Of a stretch of DNA of 64,000 nt, positions 26,211-33,425 are shown one piece after another; position 1 is the first letter of the stretch, and every line of letters starts with the position of its first letter. The translations under genes and the position numbers were made by a program. The notes under the pieces were generated by a model that made no database searches, had not been told where the DNA came from, and saw only the letters and a program-made list of their open reading frames with translations. Origin of the DNA: Sebaldella termitidis ATCC 33386 (GTDB taxonomy: Bacteria > Fusobacteriota > Fusobacteriia > Fusobacteriales > Leptotrichiaceae); assembly GCF_000024405.1 (NCBI RefSeq), contig NC_013517.1, forward strand, positions 124,001 through 188,000, read 5' to 3'.

Positions 26211-26249
26211 CTAACGTGTTTACAAATAACTAACATAATTTACAAATAA
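26211..26249 (+). promoter_or_regulatory. Tandem repeat, candidate operator upstream of ulaG (operon B)
   Basis: An 11-base string TTTACAAATAA occurs at 26219-26229 and again at 26239-26249, a spacing of 20 bases or two helical turns. Each copy is preceded by CTAAC at 26211 and 26230. It lies between the promoter and the ribosome site and is absent from operon A's ulaG. Confidence 0.45.
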
Positions 26250-26268
26250 TGAATTTTAGGAGGGAAAC

Positions 26269-27334
26269 AATGAGCAAAGTAGAAGAAATAACAAGAGAAT
26301 CATGGATATTAAACACATTTCCAGAATGGGGAACATGGCTGAATGAGGAGATTGAAGAGGAAGCTGTGGAAAAAGGAACCTTTGCTATGTGGTGGCTTGG
26401 ATGTACAGGTATCTGGGTTAAGAGTGAAGGGAATACCAATATTGTTATTGACTTTTGGTGCGGTACAGGGAAAAGAACAAAAAAAAATAAATTAATGAAA
26501 AAACAGCATCAGATGCAGAGAATGGTAGGAGGGTTAAAATTACAGCCCAATCTAAGAACTTCTGTTTTCGTGCTTGATCCGTTTGCAATAAAAGAACTGG
26601 ATGCGGTACTTGCAACACATGACCATGCAGATCATATAGATCCTAATGTGGCAGCGGCAGTACTGAAAAACTGTGATCCGAGTGTACCGTTTATAGGACC
26701 GCAGGCATGTGTGGATTTATGGATAAGCTGGGGAGTACCTGCAGAAAGATGTAAGGCAGTAAAACCCGGAGATACAGTAAAGATAAAAGATATAGAGCTA
26801 GTAGTATTGGAATCATTTGACAGAACAGAGCTTGTAACAGCTCCGGAAGGAGTAATCCTGAAGGATAAGATGCCGCAGGACATGGACAGGCTGGCAGTAA
26901 ACTATCTGGTAAAAACACCGGGAGGAAATCTTTACCACAGCGGGGATTCACATTATTCGAACTATTATGCAAAGCACGGAAACGAACATAAAGTAGATGT
27001 GGCATTAGGGTCATACGGAGAAAATCCGAGAGGAATGACAGATAAGATGACATCTGTGGATATACTGAGAATGGGGGAATCATTAAAGACACAGGTAGTA
27101 ATACCGTTTCACCATGATATCTGGTCGAACTTTCAGGCAGACCCTTATGAAATAATGATGCTTTGGAAGATGAAGAAGGACAGGTTAAAGTATGAATTTA
27201 AACCGTATATCTGGCAGGTAGGAGGTAAATTCATATTTCCGAATGACAAGGACAAACTTGAGTTTCACTTTGAAAGAGGATTTGAGGACTGCTTTACTAT
27301 AGAACCTGATTTGCCTTTCAAGTCTATGCTGTAA
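26269..27334 (+). repeat. Inverted near-identical tract, ulaG arm B
   Basis: Partner of 16039-17104 in inverted orientation; the match covers exactly the coding region of ulaG plus one base. Confidence 0.9.
26270..27334 (+). CDS. ulaG: L-ascorbate-6-phosphate lactonase (operon B copy)
   Basis: This 354-residue UlaG has the same metal motif THDHADH (116-122) and the same length as the operon A copy, from which it differs at residue 89 (Leu). The ATG at 26270 follows a TAGGAGGGAAACA site; the frame is open for seven more codons but the start is set by that site. It is the first gene of operon B, after a good promoter and tandem repeats. As operon B also has the closest match to classical UlaB, this operon is the likely plain ascorbate pathway. 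Confidence 0.95.
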   Translation: MSKVEEITRESWILNTFPEWGTWLNEEIEEEAVEKGTFAMWWLGCTGIWVKSEGNTNIVIDFWCGTGKRTKKNKLMKKQHQMQRMVGGLKLQPNLRTSVFVLDPFAIKELDAVLATHDHADHIDPNVAAAVLKNCDPSVPFIGPQACVDLWISWGVPAERCKAVKPGDTVKIKDIELVVLESFDRTELVTAPEGVILKDKMPQDMDRLAVNYLVKTPGGNLYHSGDSHYSNYYAKHGNEHKVDVALGSYGENPRGMTDKMTSVDILRMGESLKTQVVIPFHHDIWSNFQADPYEIMMLWKMKKDRLKYEFKPYIWQVGGKFIFPNDKDKLEFHFERGFEDCFTIEPDLPFKSML

Positions 27335-27413
27335 GAACAAAATTTTCTGCTAAAAATATGATGTAAAAGATAAGGTTTATAAAATTTAAAAATAATTATG
27401 AGGTGGAAAAAAT

Positions 27414-28838
27414 ATGGGATATTTAGAATTAGTTTGGCAAATCTTTGTGGATAATATACTTGGAAAACCGGAGTTTTTTATTGGTATCATAGTTTTTATC
27501 GGGTATTTGCTATTGAAAAAACCTGTTTATGAAGCATTTGCCGGGTTCATAAAAGGAACTGTAGGATATATGATACTGAATGTTGGGTCCGGAGGACTTG
27601 TAACGACATTCAGACCTATACTTGCAGGATTAAACGGAAGATTCGGACTGAATGCGGCAGTAATAGATCCTTATTTCGGATTAAACGCTGTAAACACAGC
27701 ACTTGAATCAATAGGACTGGCCAGTTCGTGGACGATGATATCTCTTCTTATAGGCTTTGTGCTGAATATAGTACTTGTTTTGTTCAGACCGGTTACGAAG
27801 ATACGTACATTGTTTATAACAGGACATATAATGGTTCAGCAGGCAACAACGGCGACATGGATCATATTCTATGCTTTCCCGCAATATAGAAACGGGATAG
27901 GGGCAGTATTAATAGGAGTATTCGTAGGAGTGTACTGGGCAGTAGCGTCGAACCTTACAGTGGGTGCTACACAAAGACTGACTGACAATGCAGGATTTGC
28001 AATTGGTCATCAGCAGATGTTCGCAGTATGGTTTGCAGATAAGGTAGCGGCAAAAATCGGAAATCCAAAAAAGAGACTTGATGATATAAATCTTCCTAAC
28101 TGGCTGTCTATATTTCATGACAATATAATAGCAACAGGGACATTAATGCTGATTTTCTTCGGATCTATAATGATACTGCTTGGAGAGCCTTACTTAAGAG
28201 AAATAGATAAAACATTTGTAGCAAGCATGGCTTTTCCTACATATATAATTTCAAAATCATTAATGTTCTCTGTATATCTTGCAATATTAATGATGGGTGT
28301 ACGTATGTTCGTAGCAGAACTGACAGCATCGTTCCAGGGGATATCAAGCAGAATTCTCCCGGGTGTTTTGCCGGCTGTAGACTGTGCGGCAGTATATGGT
28401 TTTGGTTCACCTAATGCAGTATTATTCGGTTTTGTGTGCGGAGCCATCGGTCAGTTTGTGACTATAGCAGGATTACTGATATTTAAGTCGCCTATATTGA
28501 TAATAACAGGATTCGTTCCGGTATTCTTTGATAATGCCACAATAGCAGTTTTTGCCGATAAACGAGGAGGAGCAAGGGCAGCAGCAATATTGTCTTTTGC
28601 TTCGGGGATACTTCAGGTTCTCGGGGGAGCACTGGCAATTATTATATTTGGTCTTGCAGGCTTCGGAGGATGGCATGGGAATATTGACCAGAGTACTGTA
28701 TGGGTAATTCAGGGTCTGGTAATAAACAAGCTTCATCTGGTAGGGTATATAATAGTAATAGCATCTATGCTTGCTATACCATGGATTCAGTTCAAAAGAT
28801 CAAGCAGTCCGGAAAGCTATAATGAAAATTTGGAATAA
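27414..28838 (+). CDS. ulaA: PTS IIC, ascorbate-specific UlaA
   Basis: This 474-residue UlaA-family permease takes up L-ascorbate and phosphorylates it at C6, with UlaB and UlaC. Landmarks are FITGHIMVQQAT, FAIGHQQMFAVWFADK, FHDNIIATGTLM, GVRMFVAELTASFQGIS and TGFVPVFFDNATIAVFADKRGG. The last segment closely matches the classical UlaA pattern FFSNATIGVFANHFGG. About eleven membrane segments. It starts 79 bases after ulaG with a GAGGTGGAA site. It is related to the second IIC of operon A, but not covered by any near-identical DNA tract. Confidence 0.92.
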   Translation: MGYLELVWQIFVDNILGKPEFFIGIIVFIGYLLLKKPVYEAFAGFIKGTVGYMILNVGSGGLVTTFRPILAGLNGRFGLNAAVIDPYFGLNAVNTALESIGLASSWTMISLLIGFVLNIVLVLFRPVTKIRTLFITGHIMVQQATTATWIIFYAFPQYRNGIGAVLIGVFVGVYWAVASNLTVGATQRLTDNAGFAIGHQQMFAVWFADKVAAKIGNPKKRLDDINLPNWLSIFHDNIIATGTLMLIFFGSIMILLGEPYLREIDKTFVASMAFPTYIISKSLMFSVYLAILMMGVRMFVAELTASFQGISSRILPGVLPAVDCAAVYGFGSPNAVLFGFVCGAIGQFVTIAGLLIFKSPILIITGFVPVFFDNATIAVFADKRGGARAAAILSFASGILQVLGGALAIIIFGLAGFGGWHGNIDQSTVWVIQGLVINKLHLVGYIIVIASMLAIPWIQFKRSSSPESYNENLE

Positions 28839-28866
28839 TAAAATAATAGAAAAGAGTTGATTAGGT

Positions 28867-29145
28867 ATGATGAAAGTTTTGGCAGTATGCGGTAATGGTA
28901 TGGGAACAAGCATGATTATGAAAATGAAAGTAGGAAATGTCCTGAAAAGGTTAAATATCCCTGCACAGGTAGATTCATGCAGTATGGGTGAAGCCAAATC
29001 GGCAATAGGAAATTATGATTTGATACTGGCATCTGTCCATATTGCAAAAGAGCTGGACTCGGCAAAGGCAAAAATTATAGGACTTTTAAATCTGCTGGAT
29101 GAAAAGGAACTGGAAGAAAAGCTTAAGGAAGCTGGAATTGCTTAA
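28867..29145 (+). CDS. ulaB: PTS IIB, ascorbate-specific UlaB
   Basis: This 92-residue IIB has its phosphocysteine in LAVCGNGMGTS (Cys8), followed by MIMKMKVGNVL and a second conserved cysteine region (VDSCSMGEAKS). The pattern is very close to E. coli UlaB (CGNGQGSSMIMKMKV, NSCAVGEYKS, IIIASTHIAGE against LILASVHIAKE). That makes it the most classical UlaB of the three IIB proteins here. ATG ATG at the start; either can serve. 28 bases after the IIC stop. Confidence 0.93.
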   Translation: MMKVLAVCGNGMGTSMIMKMKVGNVLKRLNIPAQVDSCSMGEAKSAIGNYDLILASVHIAKELDSAKAKIIGLLNLLDEKELEEKLKEAGIA

Positions 29146-29163
29146 GAGTAAAGGAGAGTAGAT

Positions 29164-29604
29164 ATGACATTATTGGAATCTTTAATAGAAAATAATTCTA
29201 TATTATTGAAACAAAAGGCAGAGACATGGGAAGAGGCAGTAAATAAATGTATAAAGCCTTTAGTAGATGCCGGTGCCGTGGAACAAAGATATCTGGATGC
29301 AATCATAAAAAAGACAAATGAACTGGGACCGTTTTATATTCTTGCACCGGGACTGGCAATGCCGCATGACAGACCTGAAAGCGGAGTAATAAAGGATAGT
29401 TTTAGTTTCGTCACACTGGAAAAACCTGTTGTGTTTCCTGACGGTCAGGAAGTGGACATATTGATAGGACTAGCAGCGACAAGCTCGGATATACATAATG
29501 AGGAAGCTATTCCTCAAATAGTAATGCTTTTTGATGATGAGGCGGCATTTGAGAAAATACGAAAAGCGGAAAGCACTGATGAAATCATAGGACTTTTGAA
29601 ATAA
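29164..29604 (+). CDS. ulaC: PTS IIA, UlaC (operon B)
   Basis: This 146-residue IIA phosphocarrier has its histidine in GLAMPHDRPESG (His68). It follows ulaB with 18 bases and a GGAGAGTAG site. The C-terminal 28 residues (from about 119) are identical to the operon A IIA and the DNA is identical from base 29521, whereas earlier regions differ at many positions. Function in the ascorbate PTS follows from order and family. Confidence 0.93.
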   Translation: MTLLESLIENNSILLKQKAETWEEAVNKCIKPLVDAGAVEQRYLDAIIKKTNELGPFYILAPGLAMPHDRPESGVIKDSFSFVTLEKPVVFPDGQEVDILIGLAATSSDIHNEEAIPQIVMLFDDEAAFEKIRKAESTDEIIGLLK

Positions 29605-29638
29605 ATACAGCGTTTTTAAAAGGGGCGGGTTTTTGGTT

Positions 29639-29686
29639 ATGAAGAATACAGATATAGAGGAATGGTTTGAGGGGTTTCAGATATAA
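29639..29686 (+). other. Possible 15-residue leader ORF before ulaD (arm B)
   Basis: Same short frame as at 11647-11694, inside the ulaC-ulaD spacer. Its preservation is not independent evidence, as it lies in the near-identical tract. Confidence 0.3.
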
Positions 29687-29715
29687 AATACCTAAAAAAG
29701 TAACGGGAGGAAAAT

Positions 29716-30354
29716 ATGGCAAAACCATTATTACAAATAGCCCTTGATAATAATACACTGAGTGACGCAATAAGATCAATTTCACAGGTAGGGCATGAAG
29801 TTGATATTATCGAAGCGGGCACTATACTCTGCCTTGCAGAAGGAATGGAAGCAGTAAGATGTCTCAGAGCACTTTATCCTAATAAAATAATTCTTGCTGA
29901 TACTAAATGTGCTGATGCCGGGGGAACAGTAGCTAAAAACTGTGCTGATGCAGGAGCAGACTGGATGACAGTAATATGCTCCGCTACTATTCCTACAATG
30001 AAGGCAGCACTGAAAGAAGTAAAGGACTTACAGGTAGAGCTTTACGGAGACTGGACATTTGAGCATGCGAAGCAGTGGAAGGAAGCGGGATTATCACAGG
30101 CAGTATATCATCAGAGCAGAGATGCACTTCTGGCAGGAGAAACATGGGGAGAAAAAGATCTGAATAAGATAAGAAAGCTAGTGGAGATGGGCTTTAAGGT
30201 ATCGGTAACAGGAGGACTTGAAAAGGAAACATTAAAGCTGTTCAAGGGAATAGATGTTTATACATTTATAGCAGGAAGAGGAATAAGGGAAGCATCAGAC
30301 CCTGCACAGGCAGCAAGAGAATTTAAAGAAGAGATTGATAAATACTGGGATTAA
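29716..30354 (+). CDS. ulaD: 3-keto-L-gulonate-6-phosphate decarboxylase (operon B copy)
   Basis: This 212-residue protein is identical to the operon A UlaD, with Asp11, Glu33, Asp62, Lys64 and Asp67 of the decarboxylase active site. It produces L-xylulose 5-phosphate from the UlaG product. ACGGGAGGAAAAT precedes the start. Unlike in operon A, it is separated from ulaE by 208 bases that contain an intrinsic terminator. Confidence 0.95.
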   Translation: MAKPLLQIALDNNTLSDAIRSISQVGHEVDIIEAGTILCLAEGMEAVRCLRALYPNKIILADTKCADAGGTVAKNCADAGADWMTVICSATIPTMKAALKEVKDLQVELYGDWTFEHAKQWKEAGLSQAVYHQSRDALLAGETWGEKDLNKIRKLVEMGFKVSVTGGLEKETLKLFKGIDVYTFIAGRGIREASDPAQAAREFKEEIDKYWD

Positions 30355-30516
30355 TAACAGCAGCGGAAAGAGAAAAGATTATCCTTTAACAGGGGTGTTT
30401 ATAAAAAAGATTAGGAGTACTCAATAAGCAAAGATAATATCAAATAACATTTATATCTGTTTTTATAAATATTTTTTCATAAAAAGAATATATCCGGGAA
30501 AATTTTCCTGAGTTTT

Positions 30517-30547
30517 TCCGGAAGTTCTCTTCCGGATTTTTGTTTTT
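30517..30547 (+). terminator. Intrinsic terminator between ulaD and ulaE (operon B)
   Basis: A perfect 8-bp stem TCCGGAAG (30517-30524), TTCT loop, CTTCCGGA (30529-30536) is followed by TTTTTGTTTTT. It ends a few bases before the ulaE ribosome site and has no counterpart in operon A. It either ends the ulaG-ulaD transcript or acts as a read-through control point. Confidence 0.85.
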
Positions 30548-30549
30548 AC

Positions 30550-32128
30550 AGAGAGGAGAAAGATGAACAAATTTGACAAACTGGTAATGGGAATATACGA
30601 AAAAGCTCTTCCAAAAAAAGAATCGTGGAGCACTAAAATTGATATTGCAAAACAGGCCGGTTATGACTTCATTGAGATTTCCGTTGATGAATCCGATGAA
30701 AGACTTGCCAGACTTGACTGGAGTAATGAGGAAATAAAAAATATGAAAAATCTTCTCATTGATAAAGATTTCAGAATCCCTTCCATGACCTTCAGCGGTC
30801 AGAAAAGATTTCCAATGGGTAGTATTGATACTGCTACAAGAGAAAAATCCATGGACTTAATGAAAAAAGCTATTGAGATATCCGATAAACTCGGTATCAG
30901 AATTATTCAGGTAACCGGTTATGATGTTTACTATGAAGAAAGAAGTGATAAAACAAGGGAACTCTTTATACAAAATCTAAAGAAAGCTTCTGAATGGGCT
31001 TCCAAAGCATGTATTACGCTGGCAATAGAAAATATGGAAAATACCTTTCTTAATTCAGTAACAAAATATATGGAAATAGCCAAAGAAGTAGATTCACCAT
31101 GGCTGAAGCTGTATCCTGACCTTGGGAATCTCACTGCATGGACACATGACGAGGTATATAATGAGCTTGAAAAAGGGATAAAGTCACAGCAGATAATAGC
31201 AGTACATCTTAAGGAAGCAAAAAAAGTAACAGATACATTCGGAGGAATATTCAGGGAACTGGAATTCGGAACAGGTAACGTAAACTTTGTAAAAACATTT
31301 GAAACATTGAAAAAGGCAGAATTTAAAGGGCCTTTTCTGGTGGAAATGTGGAATGAAAGTAGTGAAACCCCTCTGGAAGATATAAAGAAAGTAAGGGACT
31401 GGATGATTTCAAGAATGAAGGAAGGAGGATTTATCTAATATGCTGGAAGAATTAAAAGAAAGAGTATATAAGGCAAATATGGAGCTTCCTGAAAAGGGAC
31501 TGATACTTTATACATGGGGGAATGTAAGCGGAATAGACAGGGAAAAAGGACTGATAGTAATAAAGCCGAGCGGAGTGGAATATGATGTAATGAAGGCTTC
31601 TGATATGGTAGTAGTGGATATGGACGGCAGAGTAGTGGAAGGAAGCCTGAATCCTTCGTCAGATACAGCGACTCATATAGAGCTGTACAAAGCCTTTGAA
31701 GAGGTAGGAGGAATAGTTCATACACATTCCACATGGGCGACAATATGGTCACAGAGCGGCAGAGACATAAAAGCTTACGGAACAACCCATGCAGATTATT
31801 TTTACGGACCGATTCCGTGTACAAGAAAGATGACAGCGGAAGAGATAGAAGGAGAATATGAGAAGGAAACGGGTCGTGTAATAGTGGAAACATACAGAGA
31901 AAGAAATCTGAATCCCTTATATGTACCGGGAGTACTGGTAAACAGCCACGGACCGTTTACATGGGGAAAGAGTCCGGAGGAAGCAGTGCATAATTCGGTG
32001 GTACTGGAAGAGATAGGAAGAATGGCAGCAAGTATGGAGATGTTTAATGAAAACACGAAGAGTATGCAGCAGGAGCTTCTGGATAAGCATTTCTTAAGAA
32101 AACACGGGGCTAATGCCTATTACGGACA
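30550..32128 (+). repeat. Inverted near-identical tract, ulaE-ulaF arm B
   Basis: Partner of 9369-10947. It begins inside the ulaE ribosome site, right after the terminator, and ends close to the ulaF stop. Confidence 0.9.
30563..31438 (+). CDS. ulaE: L-xylulose/L-ribulose-5-phosphate 3-epimerase (operon B copy)
   Basis: This 291-residue UlaE differs from the operon A copy by Ser54 for Asn and Asn239 for Asp. The metal-site segments [22 protein letters not shown] and FLVEMWNES are unchanged. Because a terminator stands between ulaD and this gene, expression may depend on read-through or on a weak promoter in the 208-base gap that I could not pin down. It is followed by ulaF after one base. 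Confidence 0.93.
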   Translation: MNKFDKLVMGIYEKALPKKESWSTKIDIAKQAGYDFIEISVDESDERLARLDWSNEEIKNMKNLLIDKDFRIPSMTFSGQKRFPMGSIDTATREKSMDLMKKAIEISDKLGIRIIQVTGYDVYYEERSDKTRELFIQNLKKASEWASKACITLAIENMENTFLNSVTKYMEIAKEVDSPWLKLYPDLGNLTAWTHDEVYNELEKGIKSQQIIAVHLKEAKKVTDTFGGIFRELEFGTGNVNFVKTFETLKKAEFKGPFLVEMWNESSETPLEDIKKVRDWMISRMKEGGFI

Positions 32129-32138
32129 AAAAAAATAA
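31440..32138 (+). CDS. ulaF: L-ribulose-5-phosphate 4-epimerase (operon B copy)
   Basis: This 232-residue zinc epimerase has ligands His94, His96 and His170. It is the same as the operon A copy except for the last residues, where the near-identical tract stops eight bases or so before the stop codon and the sequence runs into a poly-A stretch. It ends operon B. No clear terminator is seen in the 230 bases downstream. Confidence 0.93.
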   Translation: MLEELKERVYKANMELPEKGLILYTWGNVSGIDREKGLIVIKPSGVEYDVMKASDMVVVDMDGRVVEGSLNPSSDTATHIELYKAFEEVGGIVHTHSTWATIWSQSGRDIKAYGTTHADYFYGPIPCTRKMTAEEIEGEYEKETGRVIVETYRERNLNPLYVPGVLVNSHGPFTWGKSPEEAVHNSVVLEEIGRMAASMEMFNENTKSMQQELLDKHFLRKHGANAYYGQKK

Positions 32139-32370
32139 ATACGGAATATAATCTGTCTTGAAGCAGAAGTTTTTAATATAAGAAAAATACAGTAAATTTA
32201 CAGGAAAAAGTATATACGAATTCTGGTTTATTATATGAAAATATTTTGATTTTGAGACAGATATTTTTTTAATATATAAAACTACACAAAAGTAAAGCAT
32301 AATTTGTAAAATGTGGGATTATGTGGTATTATAAAAGAAATGACGTGAATTTTAAGTAGAGGTTAAAATA

Positions 32371-32775
32371 ATGGATAAAATAGACCTAAGGACAAATCCA
32401 AATTTGATTATAGTATTAGGTGAATACATAAGAAGCAAGAGAGTGGAAAAGGGAATAGGGTTAAGGGAAATGGCTGAACATCTGAGTATAAGTCCGGCAT
32501 ATTTATCAAATTTAGAATCTGGCAAGCATCCAATGATAAATCCTCTCCTTTTGAAAAAAATTTCCAGAAAGTTAAATATTGATCATTTAAAATTATTTAA
32601 AATGATCGGATATACGGACAAAGATACGGAAGAGCTGAAAAAAGAGATCACTTCAGAGCTTCTTGATGAGATAGATGATGTAGAAATAGGAAAAATACTG
32701 GGAAAATTAATGGAAATGTCTCCCGATGAGCTTCAGCTGGTAAAACAATACATAGAATTTATATCGAAAAAATAA
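32371..32775 (+). CDS. XRE-family transcriptional regulator
   Basis: This 134-residue protein has an N-terminal Cro/CI-type helix-turn-helix at about residues 13-70 (GEYIRSKRVEKGIGLREMAEHLSI, then SPAYLSNLESGKHP). A C-terminal acidic helical part (ELLDEIDDVEIGKILGKLMEMSPDELQLVKQYIEFISKK) resembles dimerisation helices of SinR-like or MarR-free XRE proteins. It is a single gene with its own terminator, so it may regulate itself or nearby genes. The target is unknown. Confidence 0.9.
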   Translation: MDKIDLRTNPNLIIVLGEYIRSKRVEKGIGLREMAEHLSISPAYLSNLESGKHPMINPLLLKKISRKLNIDHLKLFKMIGYTDKDTEELKKEITSELLDEIDDVEIGKILGKLMEMSPDELQLVKQYIEFISKK

Positions 32776-32786
32776 GCGTTTCACAG

Positions 32787-32814
32787 GCTAGTGATGAAAA
32801 TCATTAGCTTTTTT
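32787..32814 (+). terminator. Terminator of XRE gene
   Basis: GCTAGTGAT, GAAA loop, ATCATTAGC (one G-T pair), then six T. Confidence 0.88.
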
Positions 32815-32921
32815 GTGTTATTTGATGTAAAATAATGATATCCAAAAAAATTACCATTTGTTTTGGACTTTACTTTTTTACATATAATTTGTAAAATATA
32901 AATGTTTATTGGAGAAGATTT

Positions 32922-33416
32922 ATGATAAAATTGATAATTCTGGACGTGGACGGGACTCTTACCAAAGGCGGAATACTTATAGGCAACAGCGGGGAAGAGT
33001 TTAAGGAGTTTAACGTAAAAGACGGATACATGATTGCAAGTGCCAGAAAAAAGTGCGGAAAGATTTTTGCTATTATAACAGGAAGGAATTCAAAGATAGT
33101 AAGCATCAGAGCCAAAGAACTGGGAATCACGCATCTTTATCAGGGAATTGATGACAAAATAGTGGTATATGAGCAGCTGAAAAAGGAGCTGAATATTACT
33201 GATGAGGAAACAGCGTATATAGGCGATGATCTGAATGATTTTGAAGTGATGAAAAGGGTAGGACTTGTAGGAGCACCGGCGGATGCCTGCAGAGAGATAT
33301 TGGAAACAGCTGATTTTGTTTCTTCTAAAAATGGAGGAGAAGGAGCTGTCAGGGAGTTTTTAGAATATATATTAAAAAAAGAAAATTCTTGGAATAAAAT
33401 AGTTCAAAGTAATTAG
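32922..33416 (+). CDS. kdsC: 3-deoxy-D-manno-octulosonate 8-phosphate phosphatase
   Basis: This 164-residue C0-type HAD phosphatase (no cap) removes phosphate from KDO 8-phosphate in lipopolysaccharide core synthesis. Motif I is ILDVDGTLT (Asp8, Asp10), motif II is AIITGRNS, and motif IV is YIGDDLNDFEVM. The family stretch FNVKDGYMI and the C-terminal GGEGAVREFLEYIL are present. It ends 9 bases before the FakA-like fusion gene. It indicates a Gram-negative envelope. YrbI-type phosphatases of related sugars (such as KDN or sialic acid) are the alternative. Confidence 0.88.
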   Translation: MIKLIILDVDGTLTKGGILIGNSGEEFKEFNVKDGYMIASARKKCGKIFAIITGRNSKIVSIRAKELGITHLYQGIDDKIVVYEQLKKELNITDEETAYIGDDLNDFEVMKRVGLVGAPADACREILETADFVSSKNGGEGAVREFLEYILKKENSWNKIVQSN

Positions 33417-33425
33417 GAGGAATGA

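Larger units (their letters stand above)
29521..30356 (+). repeat. Inverted near-identical tract, ulaC end-ulaD arm B
   Basis: Partner of 10977-11812. It includes the 3' end of ulaC, the 111-base leader and ulaD. The left boundary falls inside a codon run of ulaC, where the alignment changes from many mismatches to none. Confidence 0.9.

Noticed and set aside
30340-30562. BglG-type RNA antiterminator site around the terminator before ulaE
   Set aside because: No recognisable RAT-like sequence overlaps the hairpin, and the regulator in this window has DNA-binding domains. Only an intrinsic terminator is supported.
9369-32128. The inverted repeats as ends of a composite transposon
   Set aside because: No transposase, terminal inverted repeats or target duplications are visible; the repeated tracts are enzyme genes with differing gaps.
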